Shown here: positions 35,070 to 46,125 of the stretch, piece after piece | Numbering within the stretch: the stretch's first letter is position 1 | How the letters are laid out: the number at the start of each line of letters is the position of its first letter | Made by a program: the position numbers and the translations under genes | Source: Paraphysomonas bandaiensis | Lineage: Eukaryota; Chrysophyceae | Direction of reading: 5' to 3' | DNA length: 64,000 nt | NCBI GenBank assembly: GCA_965644295.1 | Contig: CBFFRP010000263.1 | Span: 124,001-188,000, forward strand | The notes under the pieces: model-generated | What the model was told of the DNA's origin: nothing | The model's input: the letters and a program-made list of their open reading frames with translations, nothing else | The model's database searches: none

Positions 35070-36435
35070 CTACCATTCAACAAAGGCAGCAGATATATTT
35101 ATCACTCGGGGTTCCCAGAATAACAAGTAATCGGGATCTAACATAGTCTCCATCGGTAGTCTATTAACAAATAAGTCGCCACGTCCCCCAGTGCTAATTA
35201 GCAATTCAGGGTTATATCTTGTTCGAGCCCAGCTCCACGGTAGCGACCTTGTAGGCATTTTTGATTCATCGTCGTGAGTTCGCACTGGAGGGTTGCATGG
35301 GTGACCGCATTCGTAGTCTGTAATTTGCAAATCGACAAGCACTCCACGTGATGATCCAACTTGCATTCCATCCCGCCACCGAATAACGTCAACAGTAGTT
35401 AAGTCATTTGCTACATAACGGACTGTAGCCGCAGAAAATGAAGATGCGGTATTAATATCACACCAACCACTTTGATATCCCGCCACAAAACAATCCCAAT
35501 CCACACAGGTTGTATCGTCTAGGTAGACAACGTGCTTTGGAGATGCCAGCAGCCGGAAATTGAGAATATCGTCAAGTACATCTTGCTCAGTGTGACTACC
35601 ATCAATAAACATGATGTCACATGCACCTTATATAACATTAGACAAATACCCTTCACTTAAGCACAACATACGTACCATATAAATCGTCATAAGCCCGTTT
35701 GACCACGGTCTCTTGCGATCTTCCTGGGATGAATTCGAAATTGTTGCCATAGATATCCTTCAAAAATTCAGCAGCAGGTAGGGTATACGCATGCTCAACA
35801 ATATCAAATGAATACACCTTCATATGTGGACGGGCCGTGAGTATAGCAGCCGCAGAGTGCCCAGCATTAAATCCGATTTCACAATAGGTGCTCGCATTGA
35901 TACTATCAATGGTTCGAAGCATATCCACCAGTTGAACAGGACGTAAGTAACCAAACATATACGCTTCCGGTTGTTTTCGCATCAACTGGTCTAGTATGTT
36001 CCACATCGTGTACACAGAGATTAAAGATTCAGAAATACTTTCAGGTATAAAAAGAAAATCTGAAGAGCTATTAAATGGTCTAAATCGATCTAAGCTTTGC
36101 ATATTATGTTGATCCACAGAAAAGCATGATGTTAAGGGGTCTCTGGTTTGATGAGACCAAGGTGTATTCCAACGCTTCTGTTGTAAAGTTTTCATAAAGA
36201 GAATTATCGAACAAATAGTTTGATTCTTACAGCCCGAATACGACTGTTTGTGTTCAATGACCAGTGAATATAAATAATGACTCAATTTCGCATCACCATC
36301 CACCTCAAATTGAAGTAACTTGTCCTCGACTTTCATTTCAAAGTTATATATATCTTCAGAGAGAGCTGTGTACTGCTTGTTATGAGCCACCAGCACTGAT
36401 AACACAGTGATGTAATACACTAACATAGATACCAT
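35070..36435 (-). CDS. Secreted or membrane-anchored class I methyltransferase (Methyltransf_24-like)
   Basis: Two exons, 35676-36435 and 35070-35626, give 438 residues. The N-terminus (MVSMLVYYITVLSVLVAHNKQ) is a signal peptide or anchor. Motif I is EIGFNAGHSAAAIL, a glycine-rich SAM-binding loop; the acidic end of strand 2 is VYSFDIVEH; and MFIDGSHTEQDVLDDI is the signature of Methyltransf_24 enzymes, often small O-methyltransferases acting on sugars or glycolipids. The C-terminal 130 residues contain cysteines and a W-rich stretch. A luminal location and the nearby glycosyltransferases suggest glycan methylation, an inference. The in-frame GTG upstream at 36441 is not used because the ATG at 36435 opens the signal peptide directly. 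Confidence 0.78.
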
Positions 36436-36918
36436 ATTCACAGCTTCTCTCTGATTATTTGTGTGTTATCTAGATACCAACACTGATACACTGACGTCAT
36501 GGAGCATAGCGCGCTGATCTAATCTAGATAGCAATGATCTCTATCACCCACTCCATAGACAATCATGATGCTGCCTCACTGCTGTTAGATCCATAGTTTT
36601 CAGAAGTCATATGCAAAATACCCGGATATCCACCAATTATAGGGAGTTTTCTATAAAAGTGTGACCCTATCCAGCTATTTCCGGGAATATTTAGTTTGAA
36701 GTGAAGGAAGTGGCTTTATATAAAATATTTGGCCGTTTTTTTCATCATGGTCTGTACAGTGTCTCTGTACGTATGTATGTACATCTCGTCCCATATTACT
36801 GGACAGATACACGCACTAGTGTATGACCTCCAGTTAAAGTTAGGTGCATCTAGTTGGTGGTCTAGTAGATTAAAACCACACCGCAGTAGTAACAATCTTT
36901 GAAGGATATGTCACAGAT
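36436..36918. promoter_or_regulatory. Divergent promoter region between the methyltransferase and the membrane protein
   Basis: 483 bp between divergent ATGs. A partial motif match (ACTGCTGTTAG) lies near 36577, and a short GTATGTATGTAC run lies near 36770. No gene supported. Confidence 0.35.
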
Positions 36919-39279
36919 ATGACTGATATTGATAAGAAAGACGAAGAGAAGCCGAGTATCTTCTCATTGAGTCCTGTCTATGAGCTTAAGTTCGTCTTCT
37001 CTATAGCCTTAACGATCACTGGGATCGTCCTTGCTGCTATTGCCTTCGCTGAGTTAAAGGCTATTAGCAATGACGTGTATGACATTATAAACAACTGGAA
37101 GACACAGCCGGTTACTGATATATATGTTGCTCACTATAGTGAAGACTGTCTAGACGGATATCAGGAGTTTAACTTGGATAATGCTGACTTTGAGGGAATC
37201 ACCAAAGGACACTGTGGCTGCACTTCTAATTCTTTTTTTTATACCTCTTCTTTGGAAAATTGTTCCGACTCTGTAGGGAATACTGATTATTGTATGACCG
37301 CTCCTAAGCGCAAGAGTTTTTCTGCTCGAAGTTGGCGACGACATCGAGTGTGTTACATGCGAGGTGGACAAGCTGCTGCTACTTGGAAGGGGGGTTATAA
37401 GCATAGGCCCTATCCTACGGAGAACTCGACTTGTCCAGTTGGCTATAAGCTCTGTGGATCTGGAACCTATTCTAATGGTAATGCTGTATGCTTCCCCGTG
37501 GACACAGTATGTCCGATAACAGGATTGTTGATCGCACCTTCTGAAACCCCCCTATCTTCGCTGTCTTGGGTCAAGGCAAATGGAAATTTTACAGTAGCAA
37601 ATTATTCACTGTACTACCGTAGAGAACACAGTAACGAACTTCCTGTAATAGATTTGAGGGTTGCCTTGACCCGGTACTCTTCCACAGACTACCTTGACGA
37701 AGAGTACAAGCCTGGGGCAAATGCTCGTGGTGTATGTTATATTGGGAGAAGCCAGGAGTACAAGAAACCAATTGCTGTGTCCAACAGTGCGCTTGCCCAG
37801 TATTCTTCATCTGAGCCACAGCAATGCGAACGAGTGGATAAAAGGTATATTCTCTATGACAAGATTCGACTGGATGAGCACTATCTATCGAATTTAGAGC
37901 ACACAGAATATTGCTCGTCGTTTTCTCTCTGGCCGCATGACCATGAGAATTTTAATGCTTCTGCTGATGCAGACTATCTCTACAGTGGAATTAAGTGTGG
38001 TACAAAAGATGGCTACGTTTGTGATCGGTAAGATATGACAAATTCAGTACTCTTAACTCAATTATACATTGTTGATACTAGACCGGACGGGCAATATACA
38101 GACTGTGCCTCATCTGACAACATATGTGATTTAGTAATTAACCAGAATATATGCGGACAATACGTACAGGCTGCACGGTCATTATCGAGCTCCTATGATA
38201 GTTTCGGTTTGTACAGACGTGGTGAAATATTCTGGGCCCCAGAGTGCGATGTGAATAGAGACCAGATATACCTCAATGCCGACCCGGTAGGATAGAAATA
38301 TGGTTACCTTCTGTGTTGATTATTTATGACAGCTGACTGCTGCACTAGACGCACAATTGGCAGTTGTTGTCATATCCGCTATACTTGGAGGATTTGCTGG
38401 GATCCTTTGGCCTATTCTGATGCTTACCGTTCTCAAGAAAAAATATCATGGAAAAGTTCATCCTGAAGTATCACTAATGGATAGAATCGATCCTTGCATC
38501 CATATTGTTAAAATTGCACCTCTCATTGCAGCCATCGTTCTTGTCGGAAATGTACGTGGTGCATATATTTTATGATACCTTACCATTAGCTGTGACATCT
38601 GTGTACTAGATATTTCGTTTGTATGCCACTGCTGGAGAAGATAACTGCTCGGATAGTTTAACGAATGACACATTTGATTATCTTGCGACGACATTACCCG
38701 ATATTTACTACAAATCTGTTGGAAATATTGTAGTGGAGTGTTTATTATTCAGTGTACGTAGACTTTTGGTGAGATTACACACCTCTTATTAAACCTTACT
38801 CATATATACAGGCTGGTGTTTTTTTTCTCCGACAGAAGATTCATAAGAATATGTATGTAGCAAGCAAAGTGGTTCCGGAAAAACAAGTTAACGGCGATGC
38901 AGTTGTTGATCCTCCCGTTGTCACTGCTGCTCCAACTCCTCAAATTCAAATGGTTACCCACGTTGTACCTCAACAATACCCACAGCAGCAGGTTTATCCT
39001 CAACAAGGAGTTCCGCAACAGCAGGGTTATCCTCAGCAAGGGATACCACAACAGCAGGGCTATCCTCAGCAAGGGATTCCACAGCAGCAGGGTTATCCTC
39101 AGCAAGGGATACCACAGCAGCAGGGTTATCCTCAGCAAGGAATACCACAGCAGCAGGGTTATCTTCAGCAGGGCTATCCTCAGCAAGGCTATCCTCAACA
39201 ACAGGGTTATCTTCAGCAGGGCTATCCTCAGCAAGGATATCCACAACAACAGGGCTATCTTCAAGGTTTTCCACAGTAG
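36919..39279 (+). CDS. Multi-pass membrane protein with Cys-rich ectodomain and PQQ-repeat tail
   Basis: Five exons (36919-38027, 38082-38286, 38333-38551, 38610-38753, 38812-39279) give 714 residues. I do not recognise a named family. Layout: a short cytosolic N-terminus; a first membrane helix ([20 protein letters not shown]); an ectodomain of about 400 residues with many cysteines and N-glycosylation sites (for example [17 protein letters not shown]); a helix in [20 protein letters not shown]; a further helix in [16 protein letters not shown]; a segment near [10 protein letters not shown] that leads into [13 protein letters not shown]; and a cytosolic tail of about 100 residues made of [11 protein letters not shown]-type repeats. 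The layout resembles poorly characterised transmembrane proteins of protists. The repeats resemble PQQ/PQG tracts that drive assembly or SH3 binding. Head-to-head with the methyltransferase. Confidence 0.75.
38985..39277 (+). repeat. 33-bp coding minisatellite ([11 protein letters not shown])
   Basis: The 3' end of the membrane-protein gene is a run of 33-bp units, with CAGCAGGGTTATCCTCAGC as core, giving an 11-residue period, followed by shorter variant units. Frame is kept throughout. Unit copies differ by a few bases, so the array is probably length-variable between strains. Confidence 0.9.
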
Positions 39280-40222
39280 CAAGGTTGAGCTTCTTCGACT
39301 GATGGTGAAGTGTAGAGTTGTGAATTGTGTTCTATATATATATAATTGCATAGTTTTAAATAATAACGTGGAGTTTATTTTTATTTAACCACTATTTGTT
39401 GACTGCCCAGATTAATTTGATATGTCTGTCTACTTATGTTTGGAGCACTATAGTATCTATTCCTCTGATTTGAGTTAATAGAGATAGAATTGGTAAGAGA
39501 AGTTGAAGTCAGAATACGTATAGCTTAACGTTTTGTACTTTTAACAAAGGAAGATGCGTCAAAAGATCAAGTTGTACAAAATCATCTGACGACATCAATC
39601 ATCTGGAATCTTTTCATTGTTTACAGTTTACATCCAGTAGAGAAAAATAATATTTCAAAGTGAAGTTGTAGCTCATATATATACTTTGTAATTTGTAGGC
39701 TCTAAATATGTCTTTCTTTGTATTTTACATCTTCTGTGAACCTATAAAAAACAACATTGTACGTTTCAACAATTCTTCAGTTATACCAATTATTGACACA
39801 CACACCATTACAAAAAACAATGGAAATGGAAATCGTTCATTATACAGTTGTACTCTACATAGTTAAACTACTAAATCAAAATGCGAATTAATTTCTATAA
39901 ACTTTTAATTGAACCCTATAAAAATACAACATTGCTGACTGTTTTGTCACTTCTTACTACTATTTATTATGTATTTGTAAACCAAAATACTCAAACTCTT
40001 AAACTGCGCTGTTTAATTAATTGTTGATTACTTCTATCACTCCCTCCTGAAGTCAGCAGATGTCAGGTATATCAGTTTCTGCTTGCTAACTGCGTTGGAT
40101 TCGAGTGATAAAAAGCAAAAATGGTTGCACCTTGATAAAAGGGCTGCATAAAAATTAACTACAATTAAATCGCAAATGCTTTTTAGCAGTTAAATTGCAA
40201 TTATTAGTTATTATATAATTGC
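39280..40222. other. AT-rich downstream intergenic region
   Basis: About 940 bp with no supported gene or structure, up to the 8-bp target duplication ATAATTGC at 40215-40222 of the transposon that follows. Confidence 0.55.
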
Positions 40223-42064
40223 CAGGGGGCGATAACAAAATATTGCAATATATTGCCAGCAAAAATAAATAATAATAATATTTTAAAGCCCAATACGATA
40301 ATTATTGAATATGTTGCAATATATATATATATCTATAATTAAGAATTAATTGATACGCAACCCTGAAGAGAAGCATATATACATATTTTATAAAAAGGCT
40401 AGAATGAAGCCCCCTTGTATTGCTGTAGTAGATGCTGATGGAAAGCAAGTTACAGTTGAGAAAGGTGCTCTGAATGCCGTATATAGAGCCAGAAATAACC
40501 AGCGGGAAGCGAACAAGACAGCTAAGAGGCTAAAGAAAGCGGAGCAGCATAAGCAGGCAAGAAAGAAGGGTGGGACTTAGAGGAGGACAGGTCCAATGAG
40601 ATTGATTTTATACCTCCCACCACCGTTGACATGCTGAAGAAGCGGACCCAGGGAACAAACAAAAAGTCAACACACGAATCGACAGTTCTGATGAATATGA
40701 TATTCAGCAGGAGACTTCTTCATCTCATGATTGTGACCCCTTGACCACTTACTCTGTTGGCGATGAAATTATTACTGTCACCAAAATGCGTGGCACTATA
40801 CATGCTATAAATGATGATGGTACTTACCATCTTGTTTACAAGAACAGCAATAAGAAAGCTTCTAGCAGAGAGGACAAGTCCGTGCTCCCCAAGCACTTCT
40901 CCCTTGCACCTGGTATGTGTATCGATTCGTTTGTTTAAATGACTTTAAAATATAATCAAAATGCATTAAAAATGCATCAATGCAACACCTACTACACTAG
41001 TTTAAACAAAACGCTGTCTAATTTTAGTTAGCAGTATCATTTGTAAAATTTTCCCAGGTTTCGACCGTTTCACCAGGTTTTATGCCCAGGTCGACTTATA
41101 AAGTAAAAGTGAGTATATACTTAACACACAGAGAGAGGGGGGTTCGGCCCTGTACGGTGCTACTGTGACTTTAGATACTGGTAATATACACTGTTAATAT
41201 AATATAAAGTAAACATTATATGCATACGTGGGAATTTTACGATATTTTGGGTTAGAGTATTTAAGTAGAAATAATGTTAAAGAAACTATTCTATTTGTGG
41301 TATTAGGGTTAGAGACAACAAAAAATATTAATTTTATTATAATTTTAAGTCTCATAGGATGATGTAACAGACACGCTTTTTCGCTTACCAACAACCACAT
41401 TATCTGCCCTCATATATTACCACTGTCAACCCATTGATCATCATGATGAGCGAAATAAGTGTCATCGCCCTACTCGTAGCTACATTGTTTCCAGCCACTT
41501 GTGATTTAAATATACAACTTAAGTACGATCATCAATATATTACATATATTATTTAAGCAAAATTTGGCCTTGCAATTTATTGGTATATATTTTGCTCATG
41601 CTTGTGTGTCTTTGTTTAACCATGAATTACTCTTCATATTATTTACATAATATTATTATAACTCGACTATTATTATAACATCTTCTGTTACATAGAACGC
41701 TATTCATGTTCAATATTAGAATTTGTACTGTCTGTCTCTGTCAAGCTATTCACCAAATAGTATACTCGAAACTGCTTAAACTGCAGCTGTCGTTCTCATA
41801 CAAATATTTTTTAATTGTGATCTGTAATATTATGCCACTCTAAACAGTCAATAAGCAAGATGCCAGTAAAATAATCGCCATATCTGCCCAAACTATAATG
41901 GTTAATCAAATATATTTCTAAGACACACAAGCATGAGTAATATATTGCAATATATTGCGAGACCTAATTTTGCTGAAATAATAATCAATATATTATTGTA
42001 GCAAGCGCAAATAAATAATTGCAATATTGTATATTGCAATCCAATATATTTCTACATGGCCCTG
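40223..42064. mobile_element. hAT-like transposon, 1.84 kb, with 8-bp target duplication
   Basis: Left end CAGGGGGCGATAAC at 40223; right end CATGGCCCTG finishing at 42064. The flanks carry a perfect direct repeat ATAATTGC (40215-40222 and 42065-42072), the length expected for hAT insertions. The right-terminal 120 bp is clearly related to the 137-bp element at 24328. No intact transposase is visible; the only coding-like stretch is the decayed frame at 40350-40920. Most of the interior (41000-41900) is AT-rich with no open frame. It is therefore probably a non-autonomous or captured-sequence copy. Confidence 0.75.
40350..40921 (+). pseudogene. Decayed coding sequence inside the hAT-like element
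   Basis: Three consecutive open stretches in different frames read as one eroded protein. They are a Lys-rich helix (GALNAVYRARNNQREANKTA) at 40350-40580, an acidic linker (EIDFIPPTTVDMLKKR) at about 40572-40690, and a small beta-barrel-like segment (YSVGDEIITVTKMRG, then INDDGTYHLVY) at 40700-40921. The last resembles Tudor/agenet-type modules common in transposon and DNA-binding proteins. Two frameshifts and the lack of a good ATG (the first frame opens with TTG) argue for a pseudogene. A possible splice donor (GTATGTG) follows at about 40914. Confidence 0.45.
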
Positions 42065-42858
42065 ATAATTGCAATGTAATTGCCAATTATAGTCTAAATA
42101 AATAAGTTACTCATTATAAGCACGAATAGCATCTTCAACTGTACTTGCATTCCACAGAAGTCTTTTAAAGGGCCTCCAATCGATAAAGTGTCATATATCA
42201 CTCATGTTCTAATGTTAACTTTTGCTCCACTGAAGAGCCGTTATATACACAATAAGTAGCGGAGGGGTAAATATACTTAGCGCAACGTTACCTTGTGCTT
42301 TCTGGGACACACAAGCAGCTTTCGTAGTGCTAAGTAGTACGATAATAGATATGTATATATGAGCTTATTGTTATGTTTGAGTGTTTGTTGTGATGCTCTG
42401 TAAGCCACTAATATATTGTGTGGTGTGAGATGGTATCTTAGACAGTCACAGTGTGTAATCAATGGATATAAGAACGACTAGGTTGAATACCAAAGTTGAC
42501 TAGGTTGAGTCATTTAGGGTACTTTTGCTTTAGGGTTACCTTGTGCTTGCGGTGACACACAAACAGCTTTCGTAGCGTAAAATAGTAGGATATCAGAGTT
42601 AAGCACTTGTTAGTTAAATTGTTTTGCTACATCAGTTCTGACTCTTACACGCCTATTGCTTCAATTAGTTCAATCACCACATATACCTCTGTACTGGATG
42701 TACTAGTACTATATACTATATCATTAGTTATAATGACCTCAATCTATATTTCATAATTTCGTAGTGACAACAAGATGTATTAATGGATGACTCAAAGTCT
42801 ACTAGTGTTTCATATTTAGTGTACACATTCCAACTAAACCGTACGCCACATAACTAGT
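42065..42858. other. Intergenic region with duplicated 55-bp segment
   Basis: Two imperfect direct copies of a segment beginning GTTACCTTGTGCTT and containing AGCTTTCGTAG lie at about 42288 and 42535. Between them are two copies of GACTAGGTTGA (about 42478 and 42499), a motif also found near 14105. No gene is supported. Confidence 0.5.
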
Positions 42859-44360
42859 CTAGCGCTTCCACTCACGCTTTAACAATGCAAGCAATATAAC
42901 ATCGTGAAAAGAGCCATGCTCATAGTATTGTTCTCGCTGCCTTCCTTCCACGACAAAACCCAGTCCAGTCAACATATTGATGCACCTGTCGTTATAAGCA
43001 CTAACAACAGCCTCAATCCTGTTCAGCCCCATTGCTGTGTATCCAAACTCCAACACCGCTCTAAGGGCCTCAGACATGTATCCATGACCCCATAAACTCC
43101 GTCGTAATTCTAACCCTACACTTGCTCGTCTATCTCCCCTATCCCAATAGTTAAACCCCACCATTCCACACACCTCTCCCGATCTTCCTTCTTCGACACC
43201 AGCCTCTGACCTCAAGACAATACCCCAACGGAGAGCCTGCTTTGAGCTGTACTGCTCTATCATAGATGAAATGAAGGAGCGAATATCTGCATCAGAAGAA
43301 AGGACTATCCCCGAGTTATGTTGCACCACTTCGAAGTCACCGCGACATGACTGGACGCCCTTAACATCATCAAGGGTCACCTCCCTCAGCAGCAGTCGAG
43401 CAGTGTAAAGTGTAGGAAAGCAAGTGAAGTCAAATTGGCTCTCCTGGGCCTTTTCATTTACACTAGGGTTTATATCTGAATCAGGCCGTCGAATAAACCG
43501 GACGAGTTCGGCGCTTATAGGAACACGAAGAATATCTTGCGGGAGGGTACACAATGCGTCATACTCCTTAAATAAAAAGAAACGCAGAAGTGGGGTAAGA
43601 AACCGGTCTGCAAGGCTCTCTTCTGGATGTTTAAGACAGTACACCCACCCAGGATACCCCGATAGAATAGGAAAGTACCGCATAGAAGTTGCCCTTGAAA
43701 CATCGCAAAGACGTATTCGGAGACAGAGATCAACACACTGAAGAACCAGTAGCAGGTTCGCAGATCGCATATACGACAGCAGATCTTCCTCCTCGGTTGC
43801 CTCAAAACACACAGATAGCCAACGTCTCATAGGAATAGAGTTTCCCTCCTCGTCGTTCATATCAGCAGAGAGGGCCGTGATCTCTCGTTTACCAAAAAGT
43901 GTGACAGCCGAAAAGCGTCTTTTGTGAACATCGACACACTGGTACCCTTCACGCAACTCCTTTTGGTCATCAATTCCGTATCGATTTAAGAGCTCGCTCA
44001 CTTCATCCCAATACTGAGAAACATCTTCTTTCCCTAGTTTATGTTTGACCCACCTCTCTGCTCCGGGTATATCACTGGACACCATTGACCTCACCTTAAC
44101 CTCCACTCTCTTCCCTGCCTATAGATATTACTGTTAAATCATATCATTGCATACATTCAACAGACCCGACACTTTAAACCATAAGAATCATTTGTTATGA
44201 CATAGTTATCAGATCGCTCTTCAGGCTCCTGTACGATGGTCTCGATATCACTCTCAAAGGACTCCAGACGACTATAGTTTAACTCATACTGGACTCGGAG
44301 ATCAGAGGGAATCCAATCGTCGTCTTTGTGAAGCGTTGGTAAGAATAATCGCCATTCCAT
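42859..44360 (-). CDS. GNAT acetyltransferase (RimJ/RimL type) with long N-terminal domain
   Basis: Two exons, 44166-44360 and 42859-44118, give 484 residues. The last 180 residues are a GNAT domain of the RimJ/RimL class: LYTARLLLREVTLDDV at its start, EVCGMVGFNYWDRGDRRASV, then ELRRSLWGHGYMSEALRAVL (the acetyl-CoA loop, with W-G-x-G-Y/xxEA) and LNRIEAVVSAYNDRCINML, LGFVVEGRQREQYY. Such enzymes acetylate N-terminal amines or small molecules. The first 300 residues (MEWRLFLPTLHKDDDWIP onward) are not a domain I recognise; they may give substrate specificity. The start at 44360 is the ATG that opens a clean exon after a signal-free upstream region. Head-to-head with the aminotransferase. Confidence 0.82.
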
Positions 44361-44721
44361 TGCAGAGATTGATACTGTTAGAGTGTGGTATGCGCTGCTT
44401 ATAGATATGCACCTACTCTCACTCTCACGTACTCTAGATGCATGAGGTACATACATACATGATTTAGTATTCTGCTGTAGTCCAGCTGGGCATGCATACG
44501 TACAGTATGTGGTGGACCATACCGCATAGCATACATACATATACACAGGCACATCCATACAGCCAGCAGAGTAGCTATAGGAGGGTGATGGAATCTGGTG
44601 CTATCCTGGAAGATACGAGCATATCCCACTCAACGTGAATAGGAGGCACACACTGCCCAGTCCTGCAGATCGTTATCTTCTTACTAGTTGTTAGTGTTCC
44701 CAATAGCACACATACAAGTCA
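44361..44721. promoter_or_regulatory. Bidirectional promoter region of the acetyltransferase and aminotransferase
   Basis: A 361-bp spacer between divergent ATGs. It carries a TTCTGCTGTAG variant of the recurring motif near 44470, in the orientation expected for the acetyltransferase, plus short CATACATACA runs near 44450 and 44530. No gene is supported. Confidence 0.5.
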
Positions 44722-46125
44722 ATGGATGAGTGTATTAACGCCTCTGGTAATAAGAGATTCGCCGGTAGAGTTCCTGTTGGCACTTCCCATCCGATTACAG
44801 TGACTAAAGAGGGACAGTTTCATGTACGCCGATATGTCAGTGGCGAAGAGATAACTGTTCTGGCTTGTGGTCTGGCGTGCTCTGAGATCGTGTCAGGACC
44901 GAATCTGGCTAATGTGATAAAGGCAGGACTAGAATACGAAAAGAGAACTGTGGAATTATTAGAGCAGGGTCTTCCTGCTCCGCCATTGAGTATTCATACT
45001 TCTGCTGGAGTTCCCGATGCGCTGTCTGATTTTATTCAAGAGTTGTCGAAACATTTGCCTTGGAGGGACACAGATGACTGGTGCGTCACATTACAAATGG
45101 AAGGTGCTAGCTCTGTACTAGCAGCAATAGATCTCATGATTCAACAGCGTCATTTGGGAGCTGATCGTAGGTATTATAATGGTGACCTTAGCTCTTGGAA
45201 AGTTGCTGTAGGTGCTACATCTTACCACGGCCCACCATCAACCTCGCCTGGTGCTAATACACCTCTATTTAAACAGAAACACAATCAAATCACTTACCCT
45301 GTCCCAACACCATTCATGACAAAATCAGAGCGATCTCATTATATTGATGTCTTTAGGGAGTGGCTGGAAACCAATGGAGATAAAATCGGTTGTTTGCTTG
45401 TGGAACCGCAGTGGGGATCAACAGCAGCCGGCTATCCATGGGATGCTAATCTTCTAGTCCAAGTTATTGATTTATCGCACGAAAAAGGAATTTTTGTAAT
45501 TGCGGATGAAATTATGTGTGGTCTAGGACGTCATGGACTTGGCACGATGTTTCTCTCACAGGCATGGGGACTTGATGTCGATGCTGTAACATTTGGTAAA
45601 GCTATAGCTGCTGGAGTCTACCCACTATCAGGGGCTATATGCAGAAATGGTGCCACACTACTAGGCGCCAACGGTAGATCAGTATTGCAGTCACATACAT
45701 ATAGTGGGGGCAATGTGAGATCGCTAATGACTGCTACGGCTGTGCTTCGTTTATTACCAACGTTACTTCCTACAGTTGACCGTACATCTGAACATCTGAA
45801 ATCTGTAATGGAGGAGTTTGCATGCAAAAGTCAGGGGTTGTTTCTTGTGCAGGGGATGGGATTAATGTGGGGTGCACTAATTAACCCTGATCATTCTCGT
45901 ATCAACCATAACTCGACGACTATAAAAAGTGTACTGACCACTTTCAAAATAGAGTGCGAGAAAAACCTTGTCTTACCTTATTTTGTACCTATTGGGGGAT
46001 TTATGGTAACACCGTTGTTTGATACAGATGAGAGTGTTTTTTGTATAATCGGACAGAGGCTGAATAATGCTCTGGCTTCAACAATGTGTAAACTGGAATT
46101 TGTAAACGATCAATCACTATCGTAA
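44722..46125 (+). CDS. Class III PLP-dependent aminotransferase
   Basis: An intronless frame encodes 467 residues, the family's normal length. Motifs in order: LQMEGASSVLAAIDL, a substrate-phosphate loop GATSYHGPPSTSP, LLVEPQWGSTAAGYPW, then FVIADEIMCGLGRHG with Asp262 binding the pyridine nitrogen, VDAVTFGKAIAAGVYPLSG with Lys293 as the PLP-binding lysine, and QSHTYSGGNVRSLMTATAVL. The set is complete, so the enzyme should be active. Class III members transaminate omega-amino or related substrates such as ornithine, GABA or diamines; nothing here fixes which. Being intronless in an intron-rich window is unusual and could reflect later acquisition or retroposition. Confidence 0.9.
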   Translation: MDECINASGNKRFAGRVPVGTSHPITVTKEGQFHVRRYVSGEEITVLACGLACSEIVSGPNLANVIKAGLEYEKRTVELLEQGLPAPPLSIHTSAGVPDALSDFIQELSKHLPWRDTDDWCVTLQMEGASSVLAAIDLMIQQRHLGADRRYYNGDLSSWKVAVGATSYHGPPSTSPGANTPLFKQKHNQITYPVPTPFMTKSERSHYIDVFREWLETNGDKIGCLLVEPQWGSTAAGYPWDANLLVQVIDLSHEKGIFVIADEIMCGLGRHGLGTMFLSQAWGLDVDAVTFGKAIAAGVYPLSGAICRNGATLLGANGRSVLQSHTYSGGNVRSLMTATAVLRLLPTLLPTVDRTSEHLKSVMEEFACKSQGLFLVQGMGLMWGALINPDHSRINHNSTTIKSVLTTFKIECEKNLVLPYFVPIGGFMVTPLFDTDESVFCIIGQRLNNALASTMCKLEFVNDQSLS

